Origin: an uncultured Lachnospiraceae bacterium
GTDB lineage: Bacteria > Bacillota > Clostridia > Lachnospirales > Lachnospiraceae
Direction of reading: 5' to 3'
Assembly: GCA_910576815.1 (NCBI GenBank)
Contig: CAJTKA010000007.1
Coordinates: forward strand, 46,227-110,226
DNA: 64,000 bases
In this document: positions 1-9,149 of the stretch, piece by piece
How positions within the stretch are numbered: position 1 is the stretch's first letter
How the letters are laid out: each line of letters opens with the position of its first letter
Position numbers and translations under genes: made by a program
Notes under the pieces: generated by a model
What the model saw: the letters and a program-made list of their open reading frames with translations, nothing else
Database searches by the model: none
What the model was told of the DNA's origin: nothing

Positions 1-1893
1 CTTGACGTGGGTGCTGTACAGCAGCTCACGGAACTTGTTGTAGACGAATACGGCGGAGTTGTCGGGACGTTCGACCGCGATACTCTTTCCGCCCAAATCT
101 TTCCCGACGCGGTACCATGCGGCTTCACCGCTGTGAAAGGGAATTTCGGAGATATCGGCGGTAAACACCGGGAGGCTGTCCACACCGCGGCAGCGCGTCC
201 CGTCGCTCATATCAAGGGAGGCTGCCGATGTTCCATCCGCAAAGGTCTGCCGGGTGATCTCTATGTCAAACAGATCTCTGTTTGCACTGCTCGGTATGGA
301 AGTAAAGAAAAGGGCATGATCTTCATCGGTCAGCTTTTCCGCTCTTGCCCCCGCGCTGTTTTTTACCAGAATATAGCCGGGGAATGCCTCATCTGTCACG
401 ACCCGATAAAACGGACTTTCATATTGCTGAGAAGTCCATTTTTCGTTATAGGTAACAAATACCGTCTGCGAAAGCTCATCCCAGCTTTGCGCTGTACCGG
501 GGGAGACGGGATTTTCCTCCATTTTTTCCCCTGTGTACATACTGTCGAACGTATTTCCAAGCCCCGGGTATACGGTGAACTTATCCGTTCGGATAAATAT
601 TTTGCCATCCTTTTCCTCGAAATAAACGATCTCTCTGTCTGCCGTCATCCTGCCGCTGTCATTTACCTTGACAAATCCTCCGTCCTCGGTATATCGGTAT
701 CTTTGGGGCAATGCGTTGTCAGTGCCCAAGTTCTCCTTGTACATAGCGGTATCGTCAAATGTAATCCTGTATATTCCTGAGCTGTATATATCGCTGATAT
801 AGTATAAACCCTCATATTTTTTAGCATGTTCGGAGATGGTGTCCGCTATTTTCGGCTCGGTCGGCGTCAGATCGCTTACCGCCTTTCCCCGTTCCTCAAG
901 CGCCACGTCCATCAGGGCGAACGCCATCAGTCCCGCGTATTGGCTGCTGCCATTTCCGGCGGTCAGCACCGCAGCGCTGATCTGTTCATCGGGGGCGACA
1001 AGGAGACACGAGTTCATATACGGCAAATCTCCGCCCTTGCCCATGACCTTTATGTTTTCCTTTTCGTACTTGACTTGTTCCACAAAGTCCCAGCCAAGAC
1101 CGTAGCCCTCATATTTTGCGTCATCATTCCAGCGGGCGGACATCTGTGTTTTGGCATCATCGGAAAGCAGAATCTCATTTCCGGTAAAGAAAGCGCTGCC
1201 GAAATTTGCCACGTCAGAGGCGGTGGCATAGATGCCGCCCGAACCTGCCGCCATTTCATAGGGATATTCGATCGGCAGAGAGCCGCGATAGAGAGATACC
1301 TGTGTATCGCCCAAATCACCCGCATACAGGCTCCATGCCGTTCCCGTATGATCTGCGCCTATCTCTTGGGCGATGTAATCTCTCACATAATCCGTAAAGC
1401 TCATACCGCTGACGTTTTCTACGATATGCTCCATAAGACTAAAGCCCATGTTATTATAGCAGGCATATTCCCCGGGATCAGCTTTCAGACGCAGCCCCGA
1501 CACGATATCAAATGCATTGTCATGGGTGAAGCTGTCCACATCTTCATAGAGATAATGGTTGATAAAAAGCCCCAGAGGTATGCCCGATGTGTGGTTCATA
1601 AGCATGCGCACGGTGATGTCCCTGTACCGCTCGTCATCCATCCTGAAATCGGGGAGGTACCTTGTGACAGGAGCGTCAAGTTCAACCTTTCCCTCGTCAA
1701 CAAGCTGCATGACCGCCAATGTGGAATACATTTTGCTCACAGACGCAATGCAATATATTCTTTCCTGCGAAGCGGTTTTTTCGGCTGTCAGTTCTGATTG
1801 TGCAGGTTCGGCATGTACCGCATTTCCAGCAGATACGCATACCGTTCCCGCCATACATAAAGCGGACATTGCCGTAATCATCTTTTTCTTCAT
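1..1893 (-). CDS. Secreted serine hydrolase, class C beta-lactamase / PBP4* family (3' end outside window)
   Basis: Open frame from ATG 1893 running off the left edge, 631 codons visible. Residues 1-28 form a signal peptide (lysine-rich start, hydrophobic core, A-V-H-A cleavage site). The beta-lactamase-fold motifs are visible: S51-V-S-K54 (nucleophile and lysine), Y146-N-N148 after a P-G-E-Y run, and a later K-G-G motif. The C-terminal half beyond the catalytic domain (about residue 330 on) is an extra domain I do not recognise. ATG 1893 is preferred over ATG 1896 because it lies 5 nt after GGAGG. The protein should act outside the membrane as a D-Ala-D-Ala-type peptidase or esterase; the substrate cannot be told. 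It is the last gene of an operon with an ABC transporter and a two-component system, which suggests envelope stress or antimicrobial peptide response (inference). Confidence 0.85.
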   Translation of the reverse strand, partial: MKKKMITAMSALCMAGTVCVSAGNAVHAEPAQSELTAEKTASQERIYCIASVSKMYSTLAVMQLVDEGKVELDAPVTRYLPDFRMDDERYRDITVRMLMNHTSGIPLGLFINHYLYEDVDSFTHDNAFDIVSGLRLKADPGEYACYNNMGFSLMEHIVENVSGMSFTDYVRDYIAQEIGADHTGTAWSLYAGDLGDTQVSLYRGSLPIEYPYEMAAGSGGIYATASDVANFGSAFFTGNEILLSDDAKTQMSARWNDDAKYEGYGLGWDFVEQVKYEKENIKVMGKGGDLPYMNSCLLVAPDEQISAAVLTAGNGSSQYAGLMAFALMDVALEERGKAVSDLTPTEPKIADTISEHAKKYEGLYYISDIYSSGIYRITFDDTAMYKENLGTDNALPQRYRYTEDGGFVKVNDSGRMTADREIVYFEEKDGKIFIRTDKFTVYPGLGNTFDSMYTGEKMEENPVSPGTAQSWDELSQTVFVTYNEKWTSQQYESPFYRVVTDEAFPGYILVKNSAGARAEKLTDEDHALFFTSIPSSANRDLFDIEITRQTFADGTSAASLDMSDGTRCRGVDSLPVFTADISEIPFHSGEAAWYRVGKDLGGKSIAVERPDNSAVFVYNKFRELLYSTHVK

Positions 1894-1897
1894 CATT

Positions 1898-2029
1898 TCC
1901 TCCATGTCGGAGCATCTTTTTGCGACGACACGCGAGCAAAATCTCAAATTTTACTCTGCGATTCCGAGTTTGTGGCTCCGATACAAACTCGCGATTGAAA
2001 AATAAGGTCATCAGACTTATTTTTCAATC
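1898..2029 (-). repeat. Structured intergenic repeat, copy R1
   Basis: About 132 bp, nearly identical to 4581-4711 and related to 25519-25671 and 58668-58778. On the gene strand it starts with a long hairpin (1993-2029, stem GATTGAAAAATAAG with its complement), then a GAGTTTGT / ACAAACTC hairpin, then a GAGCAAAAT-type hairpin, and ends in the GGAGG ribosome site of the serine hydrolase gene. A diverged partial second copy may lie at 2032-2068, where a GCGTTC / GAACGC stem follows another CCTCC. It does not code for protein. Confidence 0.85.
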
Positions 2030-2070
2030 TTTCCTCCATTCCGAAGCGTTCTTTGCTGAGGAACGCACTC

Positions 2071-4575
2071 TCATTCCGTCATAAGTTCGGTCACGGATAT
2101 TTTTCTGATACTGCCCGCGCTGATGTAGGTGACGGTCAGACAGTATAGCACAAGCGCTGCCGCCGCGCCGATGATCAGCGGCAGGCTTTCGGGAATCTGT
2201 ACGCCAAACCCCGCCATCCAAAATATGCGCTGTACCCGTACCGACAGCACCGCAGCGATGCAGGCAGAAATGACCGTTACAGGGAGAATGCGCAGGGTAA
2301 GCTGCAGCATAAGTTCCCTTGACGTATAGCCCATACTTTTCATGATACCAAATTCCCTGCGCTGTCTTTTTACGGCGGATACGGCTATAATGCCCAAGAT
2401 CACTGCTACCACAACGGCGATGAATATCACAGCCCAGAGCGAAAATGTCTTTGTGACCGCGGCTATGGATGCCATCTGGGATTTTGCAAGAACCTTCATG
2501 GAGGATATGTCCTTTATCATGAAATGGCTGCTGTTTCCGCTGATGACGGTATCTCCTATTCTGATCGCATAGTCAACATCGGTAACGCCGTACTGCGAGA
2601 TCAGCACCGCCATTTTCTCGTCCGCTTTCGCTCTGATGCGCTCCTCAAGACTTCCCTGTGCGGACTGTGCATACGCCGCGTCCTTTGCGCTTGCGCCATA
2701 CAAAGATGTGAGCTTATCCGTGAAAGCAGGGCGGTCCTCCTCGTTTTTGAGGGTAATCTCCACGGTGTTCGGACGGTCACTTGGACGAATGCGCCGGTAA
2801 CCGTCCTCTGTCATGTAGACGCTCATGCTGTCGTTGTTCATGGCGGAGACAATGCCTGTTATGAGATAGCTTTTTTCACAAACATCACCCTTAAGGATAA
2901 TGTTGTCGCCTATGTGTCGGTTCTCGGTCTCCTCTCTCTTTGCGGATATCATGATCTCGTTGTCGTATGCGGGAAAACGTCCCGTTTTAGGGTGGATATT
3001 ATCTGTGAGAGAAAAATCGGAGTAGGAAATTACAGTTGCATTCTGATTGCTGCCCTTAATCTCCACCTTATTAAGCATTGCATGGGTCAACAGAACCTTT
3101 TCCACTTCGGGGAACTTACGGATCTCATCGCAGAAATTTTCCCCGTTCACTCCGCTCATCATGGTCATACTTATGTCGGGAATCTCCATTCCCGTAACCC
3201 CCAAAAGCCCGTCATAGCCGCTCTTGAAAAAGTCAAAGAGGTACACACTGAACATTACGGCAACTCCCGCGGCGATGATACAGATACCCGTACCGATATT
3301 GGAGCGGAGATCGCTGCATATGCCCTTGAAGGCGAGACGGACATTGATGCTGTGTCTCATTTTTTCAAGAGGAAGTATGTTTTTCCCGAAATGATGGGTC
3401 TTTATGCCCTTGCGAAATGCCACGACAGGAGGGAACTTTTTCACTCTTGCCGCCCTTGACAGCGCAAAAAGCGTGACAAGGGCTATGATCGATATTACCA
3501 CGATAAAAATGCGGAGAATATTCACATCCGTATGCACGTCACGGTTAATCATACCCCTTGTGAGCGTATCCATGACCGGAGAAAAGACTGCCGCCGCTAT
3601 GCCGCCGGTGACCGCGCCGATGCCTCCTGTAAGGATATATTCACAGATGTAGGAGCAAGAAAGCTCACGGCTCGTATACCCCAATGCTTCCAACACGCCG
3701 ATCTGCACCATCTGTTCCTCCATATCCTTTGAGATCTTGTGAAGAATAAGGAAGAGTGCGCATATCAAGGTGACAACGGAAAGAAATACGCTCATATACA
3801 GAAACACATAAAGAAAATTGGTTTCTGACCATTTCTCCGTATCTTTATCAAATAATATTACGATACTTGCAACACTTTCATTTGACCTTGCGGAGCATTT
3901 TTCATAGTATTCCTCATATGAGAATTGCTTTTCCGTGTCAAATGCTATCAAGCGGTATTCCTCATAGACAGTGGACAGCAACACCATATCATCATCTGTA
4001 ATCACACATTTTAACATATGTCTGGAAGAATTATACAAACCCGTGCTGTAAAAACCTGCTATGGTAAAAGGGTAATTTCTGCCGCCAGAGACAAAAGTAA
4101 ACGTATCCCCCGGGGCATAGCCGGCTGTGATCTCAAAATACTGGGGCAGCCATATAGGATGGGACAGCTTTTCGATCTCATTATCGGGGAGAACATTCAG
4201 TTTCTTGAAATTCTCTATCTTCCGCTCTGTACTTTCGTCTGCAAAAATTATGTTGTTGGCGGTACTTTCACCCTCCTTTGATATTGTTGACGCAGCCATG
4301 CCGACAAGTACCCTGCTTTCCCGGACATCGCTCACTTGGTATTCTTCTTCCAGAATATCACGATAGATATCGCGATATTTGTCATCTTCAAATAACAATA
4401 TAAAATCAGCGGAGCCTGTTTCCTCAAAGGCGCGGTCAAAAGCGCTGCTAATCTGAGTCATGCTGACGGCAAAGGTCGCCATGAGAAATGCCGTGACAAG
4501 GGTGAGAAAGACTATTGCAGCCGCTTCACGCTTATTTTTCTTCAAATTGAACAAGGATAATCTGCATATCTTCAT
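2071..4575 (-). CDS. FtsX-type ABC transporter permease with large extracellular domain
   Basis: 834 aa. The reading frame stays open a further 31 codons upstream into repeat R2, but ATG 4575 lies 5 nt after GGAGG and begins the family-like MKICRLSLFNLKKNK start, so it is preferred. A first transmembrane helix (about 19-42) is followed by a long extracytoplasmic region, a three-helix FtsX domain (about 270-390), a fourth helix near 430, a second extracytoplasmic domain, and a final three-helix FtsX domain (about 715-830). This is the MacB/BceB-like permease layout with duplicated FtsX cores. It partners the ATPase at 4713-5471. Such systems typically move lipids or peptides out of the membrane or sense antimicrobial peptides; the substrate is unknown here. 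Confidence 0.85.
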   Translation of the reverse strand: MKICRLSLFNLKKNKREAAAIVFLTLVTAFLMATFAVSMTQISSAFDRAFEETGSADFILLFEDDKYRDIYRDILEEEYQVSDVRESRVLVGMAASTISKEGESTANNIIFADESTERKIENFKKLNVLPDNEIEKLSHPIWLPQYFEITAGYAPGDTFTFVSGGRNYPFTIAGFYSTGLYNSSRHMLKCVITDDDMVLLSTVYEEYRLIAFDTEKQFSYEEYYEKCSARSNESVASIVILFDKDTEKWSETNFLYVFLYMSVFLSVVTLICALFLILHKISKDMEEQMVQIGVLEALGYTSRELSCSYICEYILTGGIGAVTGGIAAAVFSPVMDTLTRGMINRDVHTDVNILRIFIVVISIIALVTLFALSRAARVKKFPPVVAFRKGIKTHHFGKNILPLEKMRHSINVRLAFKGICSDLRSNIGTGICIIAAGVAVMFSVYLFDFFKSGYDGLLGVTGMEIPDISMTMMSGVNGENFCDEIRKFPEVEKVLLTHAMLNKVEIKGSNQNATVISYSDFSLTDNIHPKTGRFPAYDNEIMISAKREETENRHIGDNIILKGDVCEKSYLITGIVSAMNNDSMSVYMTEDGYRRIRPSDRPNTVEITLKNEEDRPAFTDKLTSLYGASAKDAAYAQSAQGSLEERIRAKADEKMAVLISQYGVTDVDYAIRIGDTVISGNSSHFMIKDISSMKVLAKSQMASIAAVTKTFSLWAVIFIAVVVAVILGIIAVSAVKRQRREFGIMKSMGYTSRELMLQLTLRILPVTVISACIAAVLSVRVQRIFWMAGFGVQIPESLPLIIGAAAALVLYCLTVTYISAGSIRKISVTELMTE

Positions 4576-4580
4576 AAGTG

Positions 4581-4711
4581 CCTCCATGTCGGAGCATCTT
4601 TTCGCGACGACACGCGAGCAAAATCTCAAATTTTGCTCTGCGATTCCGAGTTTGTGGCTCCGACACAAACTCGTGATTGAAAAATAAGGTCATCAGACTT
4701 ATTTTTCAATC
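4581..4711 (-). repeat. Structured intergenic repeat, copy R2
   Basis: About 131 bp, nearly identical to R1 with a few substitutions. It fills the whole space between the ATPase stop codon (4713) and the permease start (4575). The long hairpin 4675-4711 begins 1 nt after the ATPase stop, and the other end provides the permease GGAGG. The GAGCAAAAT / ATTTTGCTC stem is perfect here and has one mismatch in R1. Confidence 0.87.
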
Positions 4712-4712
4712 T

Positions 4713-5471
4713 TCACCACCCCATCTCGTCAAGGAATACAGTCAGCTTTTCACGGCGCTCTTTAGGATCGTCCCCTCCGTATTTCGCCATTCTGTGTTCG
4801 CCAACCACCTTGCCGTCGCGCAGATAGATGACCCGTGTCCCGCGCAGCGCGGTTTTGATATCGTGCGTTACCATAACGATGCTCTGACCGTTCTCGTGTA
4901 CCTGCGTAAAGATGTCGAGAACGTCCCTGCCCGATGCGGAATTGAGCGAACCAGTAGGCTCGTCCGCGAAAAGAATTTTCGGCTCATTGATCACAGCGCG
5001 CACGATTCCGACACGCTGCGCCTCACCGCCGGAAAGCTGGTTTGGATATTTCTTCTGCATCTCTTCCGTAAGCCCCACTTTTGCGAGCAGCTCCTTTACC
5101 CTTTTGATCAGCTCCGGAGAGTTTTTCTGCACGACAAACGCACCCGTCAGCACATTGTCAAGGACATTCTGATTTTCCAACAGATAGATGTTCTGAAAAA
5201 CGAAGCCGCAGTTTTTTCTCCGAAACACCGCAAGCCAATCGTTCGTATAGTCCGAAATCTCAGTGTCACCGAAAAATACCTTTCCCAAAGTGGGCTTATC
5301 CATCCCGGAAAGCGCGTAGAGCAGGGTGGACTTGCCCGAGCCCGAAGCGCCCATGATAACCGTAAAATCACCCTCCATAATCTCCAGATCGAGGTTCTTG
5401 ATCACGTGCTGCTGCGTGGCACCGTTTGAAAAAGACTTGCACAGCTTCTCTGTACGTAAAATAGGGATCAT
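4713..5471 (-). CDS. ABC transporter ATPase, MacB/LolD type
   Basis: 252 aa. Walker A GASGSGKST near residue 41, Q-loop in FVFQNIYLL, signature LSGGEAQR, Walker B ILFADEP, D-loop and H-loop VTHD are all present, so it should be active. The start ATG 5471 follows GGAAAGG at a rather long spacing. It is the energising subunit for the permease encoded just downstream and is read with the regulator and kinase genes upstream. The C-terminal 25 residues (KYGGDDPKERREKL and on) are an extension beyond the core domain. Family membership is firm; the transported substrate is not known. Confidence 0.92.
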   Translation of the reverse strand: MIPILRTEKLCKSFSNGATQQHVIKNLDLEIMEGDFTVIMGASGSGKSTLLYALSGMDKPTLGKVFFGDTEISDYTNDWLAVFRRKNCGFVFQNIYLLENQNVLDNVLTGAFVVQKNSPELIKRVKELLAKVGLTEEMQKKYPNQLSGGEAQRVGIVRAVINEPKILFADEPTGSLNSASGRDVLDIFTQVHENGQSIVMVTHDIKTALRGTRVIYLRDGKVVGEHRMAKYGGDDPKERREKLTVFLDEMGW

Positions 5472-5591
5472 ATATCACACTACCTTTCCAATACATGATT
5501 GTCGTATCTTATGATAGTATTATACATGATCCCGTTTGTGATTTCCTTGTCAGAATCTTGTCAAATTCTTGTCTTTTTCTTAACCAAGCGG

Positions 5592-6878
5592 CTAACTGAG
5601 CGGAATGAGCAGCGTTGCGCACAGCCCGTTTTCACTCCTGACAGACAGCTCTCCGCCCATTTTATCCATGAGTATCTTTGCGATATACAGCCCTAAACCG
5701 CTGCCTTCCCTGCCGCCATGTTCCTTTCCGCGGTAGAATTTATTGGTAATAAGCGCTATCTCATCTTCGGGAACTCCCGGGCCGCTGTCACTGATCGACA
5801 TCTCGAGAAAGCTCTCGTCAAGACGGAAAGAAATGTCTATGGGCGTGCCTGCGTATTTGTAAGAGTTGGCTAGGATATTGCCAATGACCTGCGACAAGCG
5901 CAGCTTGTCCATATGCACAATGACCTGCGGTATTTCGGATATACGCACAAGCCCTCTGTCATCGTACTCAGAGACGATCTGTGCTATCACAGCGGCATTT
6001 TCGTCCGCGCATTTTACCTTGAACTCCCCCAAGTCCTCCAAAGTGGAAGAAAACAGGTCGCCTACAAGCAGCGCTATTTCATCCGCCCTTTTATAGATGT
6101 TATTCATCTTCGCGATCATATCTTCCGTGACCGTTATTTCCTGCCCCTCATTCTGCGCAAATACCGCCGCCATCAGCTCAGCTGTGAGCTTAATGCCCGT
6201 CACAGGCGTTTTCAGGTCGTGGGAGAGCGACGCGATCAGCTCACGCTCTTTTTTCTGTAAGTAAAGCTCTCTTGCTCTGGACGCTTTCAGCTCCTCCCGC
6301 ATGATATCAAAGCTCTCCGAAAAAGCGCCGAACAGATTGCCCTGATCCATCTCAAGAGGCCGGTCAAGGTCACCCGCTGCCACATAGGACGCAAAAGCTT
6401 TCATCTTAGCAAAGGGGAGTACGATCCTTTTGCGGATATACGCCCCGAAAGCCGCCGCCGCGCCGATCAGGAGAAAACCGCATACACAGTAGACCGCGAT
6501 GATGCTTATACGCAGACGGTCGAAGCGCTTGTTGCTGTCTGTGAGCACGACGCTGCCCATTATCTGATTGTTTTCTATGATATAGGTATAGGGATAACGC
6601 CTCTGCATTGCCACCTTAACGGTTATCTCTTCCGAGCGGTCGAGACGATTGTCATAAATCACATTCCCGTCCGTGTCAAGTATCACATATTCCCGTTCCG
6701 GCTCTGTGTTTTCAGGCGGCATATCGCCTAAAACCATCTTATGCGCAATCTCATTGAGCAAGAGCACATCATCATTATTTTTTGAAAAACCATCCGCGCC
6801 TGTGAGCTTCACCACCGCAAACAGCCCGACAGCGAGCAGCAGCACAAGAAACGCCGTAAATCTGTAATATCCTTTCAT
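5592..6878 (-). CDS. Sensor histidine kinase, two transmembrane helices, HAMP
   Basis: 428 aa from ATG 6878, which overlaps the regulator stop as ATGA. TM1 about 8-25, an extracytoplasmic sensor of about 100 residues, TM2 about 127-150, a HAMP linker, and the phosphoacceptor motif SLSHDLKTP. The ATP-binding domain has N-box NILANSYKYA, G1 DSGPGVP and G2 GSGLGLYIAK. It is the membrane partner of the response regulator at 6875-7606 and probably controls the ABC transporter and hydrolase genes of the same operon. Unlike BceS-type kinases, it has a real external sensor domain, so it may sense its ligand directly (inference). Confidence 0.92.
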   Translation of the reverse strand: MKGYYRFTAFLVLLLAVGLFAVVKLTGADGFSKNNDDVLLLNEIAHKMVLGDMPPENTEPEREYVILDTDGNVIYDNRLDRSEEITVKVAMQRRYPYTYIIENNQIMGSVVLTDSNKRFDRLRISIIAVYCVCGFLLIGAAAAFGAYIRKRIVLPFAKMKAFASYVAAGDLDRPLEMDQGNLFGAFSESFDIMREELKASRARELYLQKKERELIASLSHDLKTPVTGIKLTAELMAAVFAQNEGQEITVTEDMIAKMNNIYKRADEIALLVGDLFSSTLEDLGEFKVKCADENAAVIAQIVSEYDDRGLVRISEIPQVIVHMDKLRLSQVIGNILANSYKYAGTPIDISFRLDESFLEMSISDSGPGVPEDEIALITNKFYRGKEHGGREGSGLGLYIAKILMDKMGGELSVRSENGLCATLLIPLS

Positions 6879-7606
6879 AGCGCTGTCTCTTCCATCAGGT
6901 AACCCACACCCCATACGGTTTTTATGAGCTGCGGTTCTTTCGGGTCAGCTTCGATCTTTTCACGCAGATGCCTGATATGTACGGCGATCGTGCCCTCGTT
7001 GATATAGGCATTCTCCCACACATCCCTAAGCAGCTCGTCCTTGGAAACGACCCTGCCCCTGTTTTTGTAAAGATAATACAGGAGCTTGTATTCCAGTGCC
7101 TTGAGGGTGATTTCCCTACCGTCCGCAATGATCTTGTGCGTATTTGTGTTCAGGTACACTTCACCTGTCAGTTTCACAAGGCCATCCTCATTTTGCTGAA
7201 AATTCCCGACATCGTGCACAGGATTCCGCGTCCTGTCGTATCTTGAGATGGCAGCTTTCACCTTGGCAAGCAAGACGCTGAGCGTATAAGGCTTTTTGAT
7301 ATAATCATCGCCGCCTATGTTCAGAGCGATGAGCACATCATCGTCGCTTGTCCGGGCGCTTATGAAGAAGATCGGCAGGTCATAGTTTTCCCGTATCTTC
7401 CTGCAAAGATCGAAGCCTGACTCTTCGCCGAGATTGATGTCAAGTAAGAGCAGAGAGACATCGCGTGTTTCAAGAAAAGCTGCCGCATCGGCATAGCTTG
7501 TCACATAGGAAGTCTTTACGCCAAAAATATTGAAATATTCGGAGGTAGCCGCGGCTATCATCTCGTCATCATCTATCATCAGGACTTTATAGCTTTCCAA
7601 ATCCAT
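6875..7606 (-). CDS. OmpR-family response regulator
   Basis: 243 aa. Receiver domain with acidic pocket D12-D13-D14, phosphorylation site D56 in LLLLDINLG, and K105-P106. A winged-helix DNA-binding domain occupies about 140-240, with the typical GRVVSKDELL and HIRHLREKIE stretches and the end VWGVGYLME. First gene of the five-gene operon that also carries the kinase, ATPase, permease and serine hydrolase. No clear sigma-A promoter could be chosen in the short upstream space, which also contains the palindromic terminator of the preceding unit. Confidence 0.93.
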   Translation of the reverse strand: MDLESYKVLMIDDDEMIAAATSEYFNIFGVKTSYVTSYADAAAFLETRDVSLLLLDINLGEESGFDLCRKIRENYDLPIFFISARTSDDDVLIALNIGGDDYIKKPYTLSVLLAKVKAAISRYDRTRNPVHDVGNFQQNEDGLVKLTGEVYLNTNTHKIIADGREITLKALEYKLLYYLYKNRGRVVSKDELLRDVWENAYINEGTIAVHIRHLREKIEADPKEPQLIKTVWGVGYLMEETAL

Positions 7607-7643
7607 AGCTCATCCTATTCCTCCGTGTTTCCTAAAAATGAAA

Positions 7644-7680
7644 AGCCTTAATAGATATGCTAGTATAGCATAGTAAGGCT
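7644..7680 (-). terminator. Palindromic terminator, twin of 11303-11341
   Basis: Imperfect inverted repeat AGCCTTA ... TAAGGCT with a second inner palindrome TATGCTA / TAGCATA. On the minus strand it is followed by TTTTCATTTTT, so it should end transcription coming from the decayed sortase copy. The sequence and nested design closely match the terminator at 11303-11341. Confidence 0.7.
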
Positions 7681-7895
7681 CAAAAGTAAATTACGGGATC
7701 ATAGGTGGATAAGGTCAGCAATGTATCTCCGAACATGGAGCCGTCCTTCATGTTATGGCCGTTGTCTCCTGTCCCCACATTTATCTCTCTTACCATTTTT
7801 CTTAATTCTTCCTGCTGTGCCCTGTGCCACACAGACTGACAGTATGTCTGCACGATTAGGATCAGGCATACTGTCATTATTGCAAGAAGAAGCAT
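7680..7895 (-). pseudogene. Sortase B remnant with two internal deletions (copy 1)
   Basis: 71 codons that align with the sortase at 15804-16703. The signal-anchor and following region (LLAIMTVCLILIVQTYCQ, RAQQEELRKMVRE) are kept, then the frame jumps to YGHNMKDGSMFGD, then to TLLTLST. The catalytic cysteine position reads Tyr (TLSTY), and everything after it is lost. The second deletion joins two GGGGA-like stretches that both code for F-G-D, consistent with short-homology deletion. The upstream 40 bases also resemble the region upstream of the 15.8 kb sortase, so this is a true duplicate, not a separate small gene. It cannot be active as a sortase. Confidence 0.85.
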
Positions 7896-8157
7896 CTTCT
7901 TTCAACACTAGGATTTCTTGCATCGTATAGTCTGGCTGCTCATACTTTTCTTTCGTATAATCACCAGTACCCCCCCCTTATCAAATTCTTCCAAATATCT
8001 TGCCATTCCTATCGGATTCTTCACATCTACTTTACAAAATATTTTTTACACATACGCAAAAATTTTATATCTGTTTTTAAAAATATATCGGCTCCTGCCT
8101 CTGCGCTTGCAAGGTGTAAACTGTCAAATGCTTTGATATTAGATATATTCATGATTT

Positions 8158-8777
8158 TTGTATTGGAGCGCCGTGATCCTGTTTCTCCGCTCGACGATTC
8201 TTACCCTGCACCAGATCATACGGCGTATTACGGATATGCGCACGAATCTGGTCTTGCAGGCGGAATACGCAAGGCAGCTTGACAGCCGCCTGTTGGCACA
8301 AAAGGATTTTTATGAGGCAAGAATTTCCCATGAAAACGCGCTCCGTTCCCTGCGTCATGACATGGCGGGGCATCTGAACACATTGGCTGTATTGCTTGCG
8401 GATGATAAAACGGCGGAGGCGAAAAAGTATCTGCACGGCATTACAAAATACCATAAGGAACAGGCTTCTGAGCTTTTCTGCAAAAACCCGTATATGAACG
8501 CGATCCTGCAAAATTATGCAGGAAAGTGTAAGAAGCAGCAGATCGAATTAGACTGCCATATCGAAATCGGGGACGAGGATCTGCCCATTACCGAGCTGTG
8601 CCTGATCTTAAATAATGCGTTGGAAAATGCGGTGGAAGCTTCCCTGACGATACCTGAAGAAAAGCGGCTCATCAAGGTGCAAGCGACTATCCGCCAGGAT
8701 CTGTTTTTACTCCGTGTCAGCAACCGCTTTGAGGGATGTCCTGCAACGGCGGACAGATGGAGTACCGCGTTGGGGAC
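8158..8777 (+). pseudogene. GHKL (AgrC/VirS-like) histidine kinase remnant
   Basis: The frame opens at TTG 8158 with no sensor domain. The phosphoacceptor helix SLRHDMAGHLNTLAVLL and the ATP-binding N-box LILNNALENAVEA are clear. After SNRFEG the sequence jumps with a frame change to an NGGQMEYRVGD tail, so the G-box is lost. The tail matches the kinase tail at 17459-17558, and similarity stops near 8777, where a minus-strand gene fragment begins. The gene is therefore truncated at the 5' end, deleted inside, and cut at the 3' end. It would originally have been a membrane kinase for a peptide-signalling system. Confidence 0.8.
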
Positions 8778-9146
8778 TGTTCGGCAACAATCGGCAGTCT
8801 AAGACAAACAGAATATTCTTTACTGATTGCAACCGCAAAAAATTCTTTGCGATTAGTCCACTCTTCCAAATGTCCATAGGAAAATCTGCTGGTGAATGCC
8901 TGCATCTTTTCCATATTTTCTTTCGCATCTGCATATGTAATCTGCTTTCCGTTGAGTTCAAATATGGTATCTTTGGAAAAAAAAACGGTCATAGCTCTTC
9001 GTATTATGAGAATTTAAAACATCTGCAAAATTCCTCGTATAAATTCCGGCAACTCCTTTAACATACCAAGGACAAATCATAAAATATAGCGCCGTACATG
9101 CAATCATAATCATGATGATTTTCAAATATGATATCTTTACCCGCAT
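8776..9146 (-). pseudogene. Small membrane-anchored hypothetical protein, frameshifted and 3'-truncated
   Basis: Starts at ATG 9146 with a hydrophobic segment (IIMIMIACTALYFMI). At a run of nine T (gene strand, 8977-8985) the frame breaks. Removing one T restores one protein: SYDRFFSKDTIFELNGKQ followed by TYADAKENMEKMQAF and on to AISKEYSVCL. The 3' end is cut near 8776 where it meets the kinase remnant. I do not recognise the family. It lies 3 bp downstream of the hydrolase gene and was probably its operon partner. The T9 tract could also be a slippage or phase-variation site, or a base-calling error. Confidence 0.6.
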
Positions 9147-9149
9147 GGC

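Noticed and set aside
826..1797. Long plus-strand reading frame of 323 codons
   Set aside because: It lies opposite the serine hydrolase, whose motifs, signal peptide and ribosome site are clear; the plus-strand product has no sensible composition.
1898..2029. Repeats R1-R4 as insertion sequences or CRISPR
   Set aside because: No transposase, no flanking target duplication that I can see, and no regular repeat-spacer pattern; they are single copies at gene starts.
8151..8160. ATG 8151 as start of the GHKL kinase
   Set aside because: It is out of frame with the kinase sequence and meets a stop at once; the remnant has no credible start.
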